DNA from: Bacteroidales bacterium | GTDB lineage: Bacteria > Bacteroidota > Bacteroidia > Bacteroidales > GCA-2748055 | Assembly: GCA_029210585.1 (NCBI GenBank) | Contig: JARGFP010000025.1 | Coordinates: 1 to 60,181, forward strand | Direction of reading: 5' to 3' | Length of the DNA stretch: 60,181 nucleotides | Shown here: positions 34,955-43,253 of the stretch, in pieces | Layout: every line of letters begins with the position of its first letter | Position numbering within the stretch: the first letter of the stretch is position 1 | Translations under genes and position numbers: made by a program | Notes under the pieces: generated by a model | Databases searched by the model: none | Told to the model about the DNA's origin: nothing | The model's input: only the letters and a program-made list of their open reading frames with translations

Positions 34955-34962
34955 TACTTTTG
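34955..34962 (+). promoter_or_regulatory. Promoter -7 box (TACTTTTG) for tRNA-Ser
   Basis: Matches TAnnTTTG and lies 22 bp before the mature tRNA 5' end, in a T-rich region. Confidence 0.6.
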
Positions 34963-34983
34963 TCGAGCTTTAAGAACAATCCC

Positions 34984-35071
34984 GGTGAGGTGGGAGAGTG
35001 GCTTAATCCACCAGTTTGCTAAACTGGCGTACTCGATTAGGGTACCGGGGGTTCGAATCCCCCCCTCACCG
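34984..35071 (+). tRNA. tRNA-Ser (anticodon GCU)
   Basis: An 88-nt class II tRNA. The acceptor stem GGTGAGG (34984-34990) pairs with CCTCACC (35064-35070), with discriminator G at 35071. The anticodon stem CCAGT/ACTGG encloses the loop TTGCTAA, anticodon GCT, reading AGC/AGU. A long variable arm (GTACTCGATTAGGGTAC) and the T-arm GGGGGTTCGAATCCCCC are present. The CCA end is not encoded. Confidence 0.97.
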
Positions 35072-35207
35072 CAACCATTGCACAGACCCGGTCACCGACC
35101 GGGTTTTTTATTTGGACGAAGGCCATCCTCAAGCTCTGCCTGAGGATGGCCGAGAACAAATAAAAAAAGGCCTGTGAACGCAGTGAGCAGGTCTGTGCAA
35201 TGGTTGC
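35071..35207. repeat. Large imperfect palindrome starting at the tRNA-Ser 3' end
   Basis: GCAACCATTGCACAGACC (35071-35088) is exactly inverted at 35190-35207. The centre is a perfect 11-bp stem, GGCCATCCTCA (35121-35131) with TGAGGATGGCC (35141-35151). Between these, both arms contain a hairpin followed by T-run plus TTTATTTG. The whole 137 bp therefore folds as one long interrupted stem. Confidence 0.8.
35086..35109 (+). terminator. Rho-independent terminator of tRNA-Ser
   Basis: ACCCGGTC and GACCGGGT form an 8-bp stem with a 3-nt loop, followed by a run of T residues (about 35104-35109), 15 nt past the tRNA end. It forms part of the left arm of a larger palindrome. Confidence 0.85.
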
Positions 35208-35222
35208 AAGGCCTCCCCCAAT

Positions 35223-35338
35223 GGGGATCACGCCAGTAATCCCCGGAAATGCCCGATGGCATTTGCAATGGGGATCACGCCAGTAATCCCCGGAAATGCC
35301 CGATGGCATTTGCAATGGGGATCACGCCAGTAATCCCC
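35223..35338. repeat. 47-bp tandem repeat, 2.5 copies, two hairpins per unit
   Basis: Copies at 35223-35269 and 35270-35316 are identical; a third stops after 22 bp. Each unit contains GGGGAT/ATCCCC around 10 nt and AAATGCC/GGCATTT around CGAT. Confidence 0.9.
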
Positions 35339-35345
35339 CCTCACC

Positions 35346-36218
35346 CTACTCCTCCATCCCGAGCTTGTACGCGACCACCCGGTTGTCGAAGAAAGTGGGG
35401 ACATAGACGATCTTCTTCTCCATGTTGTAGCCGATGTCGGCCGTATTCTTTTTCTGCGCCTCGGTATCGAGCAGTTTCTGAATGGTGTCGTTGCCGATCA
35501 TGTGGATCACGCCCTTCCATTCCGAGACAATATAATAGTCGTCGATACCGGTATACTCAATGCCATCCACGCCGACACCGGTGGCAACTACTTCGTATTC
35601 ACCGGTAGACTTGTCAACGAGCCGCACTTCGCTGTCGCCTGATGCAGCCACGAGGATTTCTTCTCCTTCATCGAAGAGTCCGTTCGGACTGTTGATCTCC
35701 GGGATCCAGTCGGCAATCTCCCCGTCTTTGTAGGTCTGCACTTTCCCCGCCCGGCTGTCGGAGAAATAGACCGTGCCGTCTTCACCGACAGACAAGTCAT
35801 TCAGAAAGACGGAGCCTTCAACCGGCACCATTTTCTGTACTTCACCTTTTTCTATGTCGATGACCAGCAGCCGGTCCATATCCGTGGCAAACAGGAGGTC
35901 GCCATGGATGCCCATGCCGCGGGGTTCATTCAGTCCGTCGATCCAGTACATGTCGATCACTGTTCCGTCGGTATCCAGTTTGGAAATGAAGCCTGTATCA
36001 TCTCCTTCCTCGGTGCGGTTCATATTGGCCACGTACAGGACGCCCCTTTTTGCATCATACAGCACGGATTCCGGGGTTTTCATAATGGTGTCCGTGGCCC
36101 ACAATTCGCTGAGCGAAAAGGTAATGGGATCGGACTCCAACTGGCTGTCAGCCGAAGTTTTGGTCTGGCATGACCAGAGAAAAATCAGGATCACAATAAG
36201 CGGAATGAATTTTTTCAT
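35346..36218 (-). CDS. SMP-30/NHL-type beta-propeller lipoprotein
   Basis: A 290-residue protein with a lipoprotein signal (MKKFIPLIVILIFLWSC, Cys17) and a six-bladed-propeller pattern. Repeated strands read PESVLYDAKRGVLYVANM, PRGMGIHGDLLFATDM, LNDLSVGEDGTVYFSDS, SPNGLFDEGEEILVAAS and VDGIEYTGIDDYYIVSEW. This resembles SMP-30/gluconolactonase-like sugar lactone hydrolases or NHL binding proteins. The Glu/Asn/Asp metal ligands cannot be confirmed by eye, so enzymatic activity is uncertain. It probably sits on the outer face of the inner membrane or in the outer membrane. Structured repeats lie right after its stop codon. Confidence 0.8.
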   Translation of the reverse strand: MKKFIPLIVILIFLWSCQTKTSADSQLESDPITFSLSELWATDTIMKTPESVLYDAKRGVLYVANMNRTEEGDDTGFISKLDTDGTVIDMYWIDGLNEPRGMGIHGDLLFATDMDRLLVIDIEKGEVQKMVPVEGSVFLNDLSVGEDGTVYFSDSRAGKVQTYKDGEIADWIPEINSPNGLFDEGEEILVAASGDSEVRLVDKSTGEYEVVATGVGVDGIEYTGIDDYYIVSEWKGVIHMIGNDTIQKLLDTEAQKKNTADIGYNMEKKIVYVPTFFDNRVVAYKLGMEE

Positions 36219-36614
36219 TTTTTTTGGTTTTTTGGTTTGTGGAACAAGTTATGAAATTCGTTTCAGGCTATCTGCATCCCATGCTGAAAAAAACAGTATA
36301 ATACAAAGTTGACACAAGGGTTACAGTTTGTTGAGAAACAACCCAGGCGGAAAAAAGTTTGCCGGGGATTCAGTTCGCGGTATTGGTTGGCAACAGTTTA
36401 GCTTATAAAAGAATTATTACAGGAATCATTTCGGATATTTTGAAGTGCAAAGAATGGCATCAGTTCAGCAAACCCATCCAGGGTTTCATTCTTATAAAAA
36501 GGAAGTGAAATCATTTTTTATCGCGAAGCATTATTTTAATGTTGTGTTAAGGAATTGTTAAGTAACCTATTGTATTTTTATTATTTTTACGGATTCTTAA
36601 AACTACTATAAAAT
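36219..36614. other. 396-bp divergent intergenic region
   Basis: AT-rich spacer between the divergent propeller lipoprotein and the three-gene secreted operon. It contains the small inverted repeat TTGTT/AACAA (about 36327-36342) and T/A-rich sequence just before the operon. No clear TAnnTTTG box and no gene seen. Confidence 0.5.
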
Positions 36615-37376
36615 ATGATTACTATGAAGTTAAGGCATTTTGGGAATTATACTGCTATTCTGATCATCGCGGCACTCATGGTTGTTGCCGGATGTGACCA
36701 GGGTGAGGGCTTCGGGGGAACTTCCAGTATCACCGGGACGGTGGTCACCAGGTACTACAACGATGATTATTCCGCGGTAATACGTGAAGCACCTGCGATA
36801 GACGAGCAGGTGTTCCTGTTGTTCGGTGACAGTGAAACTATAGGGGACAGGGTGGAGTCTGGTCCAACAGGTTCATTCGAATTTCTTTACCTGCAACCAG
36901 GTAATTATACTGTTTATTTCACATCAAGGGATACGGCCTATACCAGCGAAGTCGAAACAGTTGTAAGCGCAAAGGTGGAGCTGAATGCCGGTACAGACAT
37001 GAATGTCGGCACTTTGTACAAGACCGAAACACTGGATTTCGATGACGGATCGTCGAGGATCTTCGGCGTGATCAGGCTGATCAACTATAAAAACACTTCA
37101 GAATATCCTTTTCTCGAAGTGAAGGATACTTCCTTTGCCCAGGAACACGAGGTGTACCTGAGATACGGCAACCACGAATTCTATGATGAGCGTATCCGTA
37201 CAGATTACAAGGGATATTTTGAGTTCAGGAACCTGATTCCCGGAGATTATGAAATCTTCACATACTCTGAAGATGTTACCGGTGCAACCGAGGATATTCC
37301 TGAAATAAGAAATGTATCGTTAAGCGATGACGGGGAAGAGATTGACCTGGGAACAATTACCATTGAACAACTTTAA
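36615..37376 (+). CDS. Lipoprotein with two carboxypeptidase-regulatory/Cna-B-like repeats
   Basis: The 253-residue product has a lipoprotein signal ending MVVAGC. Two tandem beta-sandwich-like repeats follow (about 38-135 and 143-250). Both go from ITGTVV/IFGVIR through a variable loop and EQVFLLFGD/EVYLRYGN to GSFEFLYLQPGNYTVYF or GYFEFRNLIPGDYEIFT. This is the carboxypeptidase-D regulatory-like fold used as a structural spacer at the cell surface. It is first of three closely spaced secreted-protein genes (12 and 9 bp gaps). The start could also be the second ATG (36624). Function unknown. Confidence 0.75.
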   Translation: MITMKLRHFGNYTAILIIAALMVVAGCDQGEGFGGTSSITGTVVTRYYNDDYSAVIREAPAIDEQVFLLFGDSETIGDRVESGPTGSFEFLYLQPGNYTVYFTSRDTAYTSEVETVVSAKVELNAGTDMNVGTLYKTETLDFDDGSSRIFGVIRLINYKNTSEYPFLEVKDTSFAQEHEVYLRYGNHEFYDERIRTDYKGYFEFRNLIPGDYEIFTYSEDVTGATEDIPEIRNVSLSDDGEEIDLGTITIEQL

Positions 37377-37388
37377 ATTCGTATTGAA

Positions 37389-37808
37389 ATGAATCGCAAC
37401 TCAACTATCATTGCGTTTGTTCTTGCAATACTGCCGGCATTTGGTTATGCCCAGAGCGAAGAGATCATTAGCAAAAATAAAATTACCAGCCAGACCGTTT
37501 ATGAATACTTCATTGAGGAAGGAATGAAGAAACCGGTCATTGAAAGGATCGAGAAATATGACAGAAGCGGCAATATGACCGAGGAAAAGGAAATGAACAA
37601 ATTGGGAGAAGTGAGGTTGTGGGTCAGGTACAAATATGATGCAGAAGGGAACAAGGTGGAGGAAACCATCCTGAATATCAGGGGCGGACAGGAAGAACGA
37701 TTCGAATGGATCTATAAGGGTGGCCTCGTGGTTGAGAAAAAATATTATGACCACAAAGACAGGTTGGTGAAACGCAAGGAATACAAGTACGAATACCGGA
37801 GTGAATAA
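37389..37808 (+). CDS. Secreted protein with YD/MORN-like repeats
   Basis: The 139-residue protein has a signal peptide (cleavage near GYAQS) and charged beta-hairpin repeats with Tyr-Asp motifs: RIEKYDRSGNMTEEKEMNKLG, VRYKYDAEGNKVEETI, EWIYKGGLVVEKKYYDHKDR and RKEYKYEY. The pattern resembles YD/RHS-like or MORN-like repeats in small Bacteroidota periplasmic proteins. It is the middle gene of a three-gene operon with a lipoprotein and an outer-membrane barrel. No enzyme motif is visible. Confidence 0.65.
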   Translation: MNRNSTIIAFVLAILPAFGYAQSEEIISKNKITSQTVYEYFIEEGMKKPVIERIEKYDRSGNMTEEKEMNKLGEVRLWVRYKYDAEGNKVEETILNIRGGQEERFEWIYKGGLVVEKKYYDHKDRLVKRKEYKYEYRSE

Positions 37809-37817
37809 TTTTTAAGG

Positions 37818-38519
37818 ATGAGTATTATTTTAACCAGCCGTATGAAGCCCGGTGTTTTAATAATTTTTATGTTGCTGCTGATGCTGATCGCACCCAAAGC
37901 GGAGGGGCAGGAGCAGGATTTCCGCACCTGGTGGGAAGTTGATATCAGCAAAGATCTCACCAACGACCTCCAGGCAAGCCTGGATTTCAGTCAGCGGTTC
38001 CGTGCAAATTCACTGCGATACGACAGGACCCTGCTCACAGCAGGACTCGAATACGAATTGTTTAAAAATTTCGAGATCGATGCCGGATACCGTTTCTACA
38101 TCCTCCGTGACGACTGGATGAACCTGGCTACAAAATACCGTATTCATGGCGATCTCTCCTATTCCGTGGATATTGCAGCTTTCGAGATCCAGTTCAGGGA
38201 ACGTGTTCAATACGGATTCAACGATTTCAGCACGATCGAGGATTTTGCCGACAATAAGCTCACCAACAGGAACAAGCTCTCGCTGGAATATGATTTATTC
38301 GCCTCCCCGTTTACTCTGTTCGGTTCTTATGAGCTCTTTACCGATATCAGCAATATCTCAGCCTTAGAGATTTCCGATCACCGCGTGGAACTGGGAGTCG
38401 AATATGCACTGACTTTCAAGAGCAAGTTGGGTCTGAGCTATATGTTTGACAGAGAGGTGAATAAGTCCAATCCGCTGACAGCCCATGTGATCGTCATCGG
38501 TTTCGGATACGACCTCTGA
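37818..38519 (+). CDS. DUF2490 outer-membrane beta-barrel protein
   Basis: A 233-residue protein with an N-terminal hydrophobic signal (probably from Met9, ending KAEGQ) and alternating amphipathic strands: RTWWEVDISKDLTNDLQASL, RTLLTAGLEYELFKNFEID, NKLSLEYDLFASPF and VELGVEYALTFKSKLGLSY. It ends in a C-terminal strand closing with L (VIVIGFGYDL). This is the DUF2490 barrel common in Bacteroidota. It is last of the three-gene secreted operon and may anchor or export the other two; that role is speculative. Confidence 0.85.
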   Translation: MSIILTSRMKPGVLIIFMLLLMLIAPKAEGQEQDFRTWWEVDISKDLTNDLQASLDFSQRFRANSLRYDRTLLTAGLEYELFKNFEIDAGYRFYILRDDWMNLATKYRIHGDLSYSVDIAAFEIQFRERVQYGFNDFSTIEDFADNKLTNRNKLSLEYDLFASPFTLFGSYELFTDISNISALEISDHRVELGVEYALTFKSKLGLSYMFDREVNKSNPLTAHVIVIGFGYDL

Positions 38520-38579
38520 GTATTCCCCTGACCATTTCCCGGCCGGGATACTATGACCAGTGGTTTTATGTGCATTTTT

Positions 38580-38612
38580 TTTGTCTTTCAAAACTACTTA
38601 TCCTTACATTTG
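38580..38612 (+). promoter_or_regulatory. Consensus Bacteroidota promoter for the MscS-like gene
   Basis: TTTG (38580-38583) and TACATTTG (38605-38612) with a 21-nt spacer fit the -33/-7 consensus. The ATG follows 22 bp after the -7 box. Confidence 0.75.
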
Positions 38613-38633
38613 CCTTTATAAAATTCCCGAATC

Positions 38634-41105
38634 ATGCAAAAGCGTACTCCCCGGAGAGTTATCCTAATCTTCATCCTGGGCCTCCTTGTCCCGCTGTTAT
38701 CCTTTTCCCAGTCACTGCTGCAACCATTGCAGGGAGGTGGCAACAAGGCAGCGGAGGATACGACAAAAGCGCTGGTTCAGGCCATTCCACTGGCAGAGAT
38801 CAACAGTGCATCTACCGAAGCTTTTCAGCTTTTTGCCCGCGTCCGCAATGCGAGGATGCAGCCGGCAGAAAAGGTCGGAATTGCCCGGGAAGTGGATAGT
38901 GTATATGCCCGCGTGCGTGATTTTCTCCAGGACACATCCTACTATCAGCTGGAACTCCTGACCTTCAGGGAACAGGAGAATCTGAACACCAGTCTGCAAC
39001 TGCTGGACCAGGAGATTGCCGATGTACTTGCCACGATCCGGAGCAACCTGTCAGAAACGCAGGAGGCCGCAGGATTGATCAACAGGTCGAAGAAGCGCTG
39101 GCAGCTGACAAGTGAAAAGGTGACCAGGCAGAATTCGCCTGAAGCGATCCAGCGCCGGGTACAGAATATTCTCCGCAGAAGCGATTCCATCAATCTGTTG
39201 CTGCAATCTGATATCGACTTTTTGCTTACCCAGGCAGACCGCATTACCGATCAGCAGATCGGTCTGGAACAGTTCGAAATGGACCTGGAGGCATTCAAAA
39301 GCCTCTCGGGCAGCCAGATACTCAGGCGGGATGCAGCACCAATCTGGGTGCGGCTGGGTACCGGGGAACGGGACGTGTTTTCACAATATCTCGACCAGGT
39401 CATCGCGGATTTCAGGCAGGATACCCAGCTGGTGTTGTCGAAATACACAGGAAACCTGTTCGGAGCGTTTGTTCTTTTTGTGGTCCTGCTCATCCTGGTC
39501 TTCTGGATCCGGGGTCACCTGACTGAAAAGAACCTGAAGGCCCGGGCGGCCAGGTTCAATCTGTACCTGCGGGAGATTTTCCTGATGCCTGTTGAAGTAG
39601 CACTGATACTGACGCTTTATCTTACAAGGCTGATGATCCCCGACCTGCCCAATTCGTACCGGGCCATTCTATCCATTCTATCCATCTATCCCATTATCAG
39701 GATCTCCATCGACATTCTTCCCTCAAAATTCAATCGCTACCTGCTCGAATTTACTGCGGCATACCTGTTGATGCGGGTGTTGAATGTTGTGTATGACCAG
39801 ACACTTCTTTCACGGTTGATGCTGTTGCTCACACAGGCGCTCGCCGGGTTCTTCCTGGTCCGGTTCCTTGTTGAGAACAGGAAGCTGCTGCGGAGAAGCG
39901 ATACTTTTGGCGGATCGCTGATCAAGTTTGCGGGTATTGCAGCCGGGGTGATGCTAGGTTTGTCGCTGATTGGCAACCTGGTAGGGATTTACGGACTTTC
40001 AGAATATATTACAAGCGGGATCATTCAGAGTTCCTTCCTGGTTCTGACTACCTATGTTGGGTTCCATGTGTCAGCGGCACTGGTTTACCTGTTGCTGTCG
40101 AGTGCATTGCTGAAAAAATCCAACCTCATACGTGACCAGTTCCGTTATATTTTCCGCCGGCTGTATCATCTTCTGAAAGTGCTCTTTGTTTTTTCATGGT
40201 TCTATATCACCCTCTATTATTTTAATGCACGGGAGGCCTTCACGGAGGGCATCATTACATTCCTGAACCGCCCGCTCCAGATTGGCAAAGTGGAGGATCT
40301 CACGCTGATGAGCATCGTGTTGTTCATCTTCGTTATCTGGCTTGCTATGTTCATATCGAGGATTGCCAGGTATGTGCTGCAGGACGAAGTGTTCACACGG
40401 GTTGAAGTGAAGAAGGGCATGCCCGGAACGATCATCATGCTGGTGCGGATCGCCATCGTGAGTATCGGCTTTATGCTGGCAGCGGCTGCCGCCGGAATGG
40501 AACTTTCCAACCTTACGATTATCCTCGGTGCCTTCTCGGTAGGTATCGGTTTCGGATTGCAGAACATATTCAATAACCTCGTATCCGGACTGATCCTGGT
40601 ATTCGAACGCCCCATCAAGGAGGGAGATACCGTTGAGGTGAATACCCTGCTGGGTGAGGTGAAGCGGATCGGTATCCGCTCCAGTATCGTGCGAACCTAT
40701 GATGGTGCCGAAGTGATCGTACCCAATGGTACATTAATTTCCAATGAGCTGATTAACTGGACCTTGTCGGACGCACATCGGCGTTTGGATATCCGGGCAG
40801 GTGTTGCCTACGGTACCGATCCGGAACGGGTGCTTAAGATCCTGCTTGATGCTGCAAACGAAAATGACAGGGCGATGAAGGATCCTGAACCCCGCGCTTT
40901 TTTCATTGGTTTTGGCGACAGCTCGCTGAATTTCAGGTTATTGGTCTGGTCGGATCTTGAACACCGGCTCCAGTTGGAGAGCGAACTCAAGGTGGCCATC
41001 AACAGGAAACTGAAAGAGGCTGCCATTGAGATCCCGTTCCCGCAACGCGACCTCCATATCAGGTCTGTCGACCCTAAGGCAGGTACTGATTTCAGGGGAC
41101 AGTAG
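38634..41105 (+). CDS. Large MscS-family mechanosensitive channel
   Basis: The 823-residue protein has a signal/first helix, a long periplasmic coiled-coil-rich region (about 40-270) and roughly ten membrane helices. The MscS core is at about 610-790: the pore helix region AAAAAGMELSNLTIILGAFSVG, then the beta-domain GFGLQNIFNNLVSGLILVFERPIKEGDTVEV, EVKRIGIRSSIVRTYDGAEVIVPNG and the C-terminal alpha-beta domain. The layout is MscK/MscM-like. It should open under hypo-osmotic stress. It has its own consensus promoter. A truncated repeat-protein frame begins within 20 bp of its stop codon. Confidence 0.92.
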   Translation: MQKRTPRRVILIFILGLLVPLLSFSQSLLQPLQGGGNKAAEDTTKALVQAIPLAEINSASTEAFQLFARVRNARMQPAEKVGIAREVDSVYARVRDFLQDTSYYQLELLTFREQENLNTSLQLLDQEIADVLATIRSNLSETQEAAGLINRSKKRWQLTSEKVTRQNSPEAIQRRVQNILRRSDSINLLLQSDIDFLLTQADRITDQQIGLEQFEMDLEAFKSLSGSQILRRDAAPIWVRLGTGERDVFSQYLDQVIADFRQDTQLVLSKYTGNLFGAFVLFVVLLILVFWIRGHLTEKNLKARAARFNLYLREIFLMPVEVALILTLYLTRLMIPDLPNSYRAILSILSIYPIIRISIDILPSKFNRYLLEFTAAYLLMRVLNVVYDQTLLSRLMLLLTQALAGFFLVRFLVENRKLLRRSDTFGGSLIKFAGIAAGVMLGLSLIGNLVGIYGLSEYITSGIIQSSFLVLTTYVGFHVSAALVYLLLSSALLKKSNLIRDQFRYIFRRLYHLLKVLFVFSWFYITLYYFNAREAFTEGIITFLNRPLQIGKVEDLTLMSIVLFIFVIWLAMFISRIARYVLQDEVFTRVEVKKGMPGTIIMLVRIAIVSIGFMLAAAAAGMELSNLTIILGAFSVGIGFGLQNIFNNLVSGLILVFERPIKEGDTVEVNTLLGEVKRIGIRSSIVRTYDGAEVIVPNGTLISNELINWTLSDAHRRLDIRAGVAYGTDPERVLKILLDAANENDRAMKDPEPRAFFIGFGDSSLNFRLLVWSDLEHRLQLESELKVAINRKLKEAAIEIPFPQRDLHIRSVDPKAGTDFRGQ

Positions 41106-41120
41106 CCTTTACCCGGTCGT

Positions 41121-41975
41121 CAGGGGGCTGGTTTTGCCAATGTCGTGGGCGGAGACATGACCGGGATCCAGGGAGCAGGCTTTATGAATGTCGCCGGGAA
41201 CAGGACCAGCGGGTTGCAGGCAGCAGGCTTTATGAACATGGCCGGAGCTTTTGCGGACGGGGTACAGGCAGCAGGTTTTGGGAACATCAGCGGATCGGGA
41301 AGTGTAAACCTCCAGGCATCCGGATTCTTTAATGTGGCCGATGAGGTCGAAGGTGTCCAGGCAGCCGGGTTCATCAACCGCGCCAGGTATGTAAAAGGAT
41401 TACAGGCAGCCGGGTTCATCAACGTGGTGGATTCCATCGACGGGATCCCAATCGCTCCCTTCAGCATTGTACGTTACAACGGGTACCAGAGGTTTGAAAT
41501 CAGCACCAGTGAAACGCAATATGTACGCACTGCATTCAGACTGGGCGTGGAGAAATTTTATACGATCTACAGCCTGGGCAAGGCCTATGGGTTTGCCAGC
41601 AGGTATATGTATGGTGCCGGTGCCGGCACGCAATGGTCACTTGGTGGGCGTTCGTTCATCAACCTCGAAGTGATGACGGAACAGGAGTTCTGGATGGGGG
41701 ATGAACGCAGTCCGCGTTTCTGGCACCATTCCAGGCTGAACATGGTCAACCAGCTTGGTCTGACCTATGGCATGTCATTGGTAGACAAAGTGGAATGGTT
41801 TGTTGGTCCCACACTCAATCTTTCTATTGCACATACGGAAGCTTTTGAGGATACCAACATTCCCTGGGAACCCATCGCCCCGGAATGGACCTTCACGGAC
41901 CAGACTTACCAGGTCGGCGGCCGCCAGACGAACAATGCTTTCTGGCTTGGATTCAGGGGCGGCTTAAGGTTTTAA
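41121..41975 (+). pseudogene. 5'-truncated surface repeat protein (LA_2272-type repeats plus C-terminal barrel-like part)
   Basis: The frame opens right after the MscS stop (TAG 41103-41105) and enters the repeats at QGAGFANVVGG, before any good start (first candidates GTG 41145 or ATG 41157). Six to seven 15- to 16-residue repeats of the form G(V/L/I)QAAGF(M/I)N follow (about 41121-41440). After them comes a strand-rich C-terminal part (YGFASRYMYGAGAGTQWSLG, FGLTYGMSL-like segments) ending LGFRGGLRF. Such proteins need a signal peptide, and none is encoded, so the 5' end seems to have been lost in a deletion joining it to mscS. An unusual internally started protein is the alternative. Confidence 0.6.
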
Positions 41976-41979
41976 TATT

Positions 41980-42030
41980 GCAGGAACCCGGCCGGGTAGC
42001 TTCTACCCGAGCCGGTCCAGCAGTTCCTGC
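41980..42030. other. 51-bp palindrome at the convergent ends of two truncated genes
   Basis: GCAGGAAC (41980-41987) pairs with GTTCCTGC (42023-42030), enclosing CCGGC/GCCGG and GGGTAG/CTACCC (41994-42008). It overlaps the stop codon and last codons of the LytTR fragment. There is no T-run on either strand; it may still act as a bidirectional 3' end structure. Confidence 0.6.
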
Positions 42031-42263
42031 CTGTATGCCGGGCTTACCGGTATCGATGTTTTCCCAATGTGTACCATGTTCCCTTCAATAAATTCGATCC
42101 TGGACACATTAATCACCCAGGACCTGTGGATGCGCATCAAGGTGCCATTTGGCAGGTTGCCCAGGAATCGCTTGATGGTGTCGTGCACAACAAGCATCTT
42201 ACCGTCGCAGATATGCACTTTGATGTAATCTCCGCATCCCTCAATATGCGATAGCGTCGACAA
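42003..42263 (-). CDS. LytTR DNA-binding domain, N-terminally truncated (possible response-regulator remnant)
   Basis: The 86-residue frame, starting only from a TTG, contains most of a LytTR domain: HIEGCGDYIKVHICDGK, HDTIKRFLGNLP, MRIHRSWVINVSRIEFIEG and IPVSPAYRQELLDRL. The first strand of the domain and any receiver domain are missing; the upstream frame stays open for a while but shows no receiver motifs. Intact proteins of this type are about 240 residues. It therefore looks like the 3' remnant of a response-regulator gene, facing another truncated gene across a palindrome. A solo LytTR protein cannot be excluded. Confidence 0.6.
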   Translation of the reverse strand: MSTLSHIEGCGDYIKVHICDGKMLVVHDTIKRFLGNLPNGTLMRIHRSWVINVSRIEFIEGNMVHIGKTSIPVSPAYRQELLDRLG

Positions 42264-42326
42264 ACGAATGGAATAAACTTTTTCCGGGATCTATTTGGTT
42301 CGGGGGACCTGTTTGGCGTGTGGTCC

Positions 42327-43010
42327 TTATTTCGTTTCCGGGACCGGGCCATCATAGGGGAACAATTTCAGGAACACGTGTGCATCCGTTTCCTCGCCGG
42401 ATGCAAAGGCATTTTCAATTTCACCTGTGGTTTTTTCATCGTTCATGTATTTCAGTATGAATTTTTGCAGGTCGCCTGTTTCTGCTGTAAGTATGTGCCG
42501 CTCATAATCAGCGCTGGCGTTCACCGTTTCATGGTTGATGCGGATCCTGTTGTTTTCAAACAGGTCGTTCAGCCACTCTTCGCCGAACCAGAAAAACATC
42601 GCCGTGTCTTGTTTGAATTGCATTCTTGCTAAAGTATGCACGGGCACATGGTGAAAAGCGGTCATATCGGAGGAGCAGTGGTCCGCATCCGGCGACGGGA
42701 AAAAATCTACATAGCGCTGTCCATTCAGGATAAACAGCGTACCCTGGAGATAGGTTACGGCATCCTTGCTTTCATAATAGGTGATGGAATAGGTGCTGTC
42801 GGGACGATCGGGCTTGTTGCTCATGAACCCTTCAGACATGGTATTGGCACGGATCACCCAGAGCGAGGAATCCGTGTCGATCCAATTGCCGACCAGGGCC
42901 TTGTCGAAAATCTTGTCTTTCATTTTGTAAAAGGGATGGAGGGAGCTTGCCAGGCAGCCGCTCAGGGTCAGTCCGGCGATGGTCACCAGGAGTATGGCAT
43001 ACCGTTTCAT
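42327..43010 (-). CDS. Hypothetical lipoprotein
   Basis: From ATG 43010 (MKRYAILLVTIAGLTLSGC) the product is 227 residues with a clear lipobox, LSGC; the frame opens eight codons earlier. The mature part begins LASSLHPFY and contains LVGNWIDTDSSLWVI and FWFGEEWLNDLFENNRI, resembling small Bacteroidota lipoproteins annotated only as hypothetical. No enzyme motif is visible. Its upstream region (43031-43100) has a short repeated TTTACGGTTACAACA sequence. Confidence 0.75.
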   Translation of the reverse strand: MKRYAILLVTIAGLTLSGCLASSLHPFYKMKDKIFDKALVGNWIDTDSSLWVIRANTMSEGFMSNKPDRPDSTYSITYYESKDAVTYLQGTLFILNGQRYVDFFPSPDADHCSSDMTAFHHVPVHTLARMQFKQDTAMFFWFGEEWLNDLFENNRIRINHETVNASADYERHILTAETGDLQKFILKYMNDEKTTGEIENAFASGEETDAHVFLKLFPYDGPVPETK

Positions 43011-43253
43011 GGATGCAGGATTTTTAGGTGGCAAGATTTTACGGTTACAACAATTTACGGTTACAACATTTCAGGATTACAGAATTTTAAGTTGCTCCAA
43101 ATTTACCACAATGATGGGTGCCGGTCAAATTTTTTTGACGAAACGGGCTGGTATGTCGGTAAAACCGGGATTGTCAGCAAATTCATGGACGCTTCCAAAC
43201 CAATCTTTACCAAGTGTGATTGTGGGTGTGATATATAAAAAATCAGGTTACTA

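Noticed and set aside
35037-35315. Minus-strand open frame across tRNA-Ser and the repeats
   Set aside because: It reads through the tRNA, giving the familiar spurious RGGFEPPVP-type peptide, and through the 47-bp repeats. No real protein signal.
41100-41160. Frameshift or read-through fusion of MscS with the repeat protein
   Set aside because: The MscS C-terminus is complete and ends with a proper stop; the repeat frame merely starts after it. A deletion junction explains this better than recoding.
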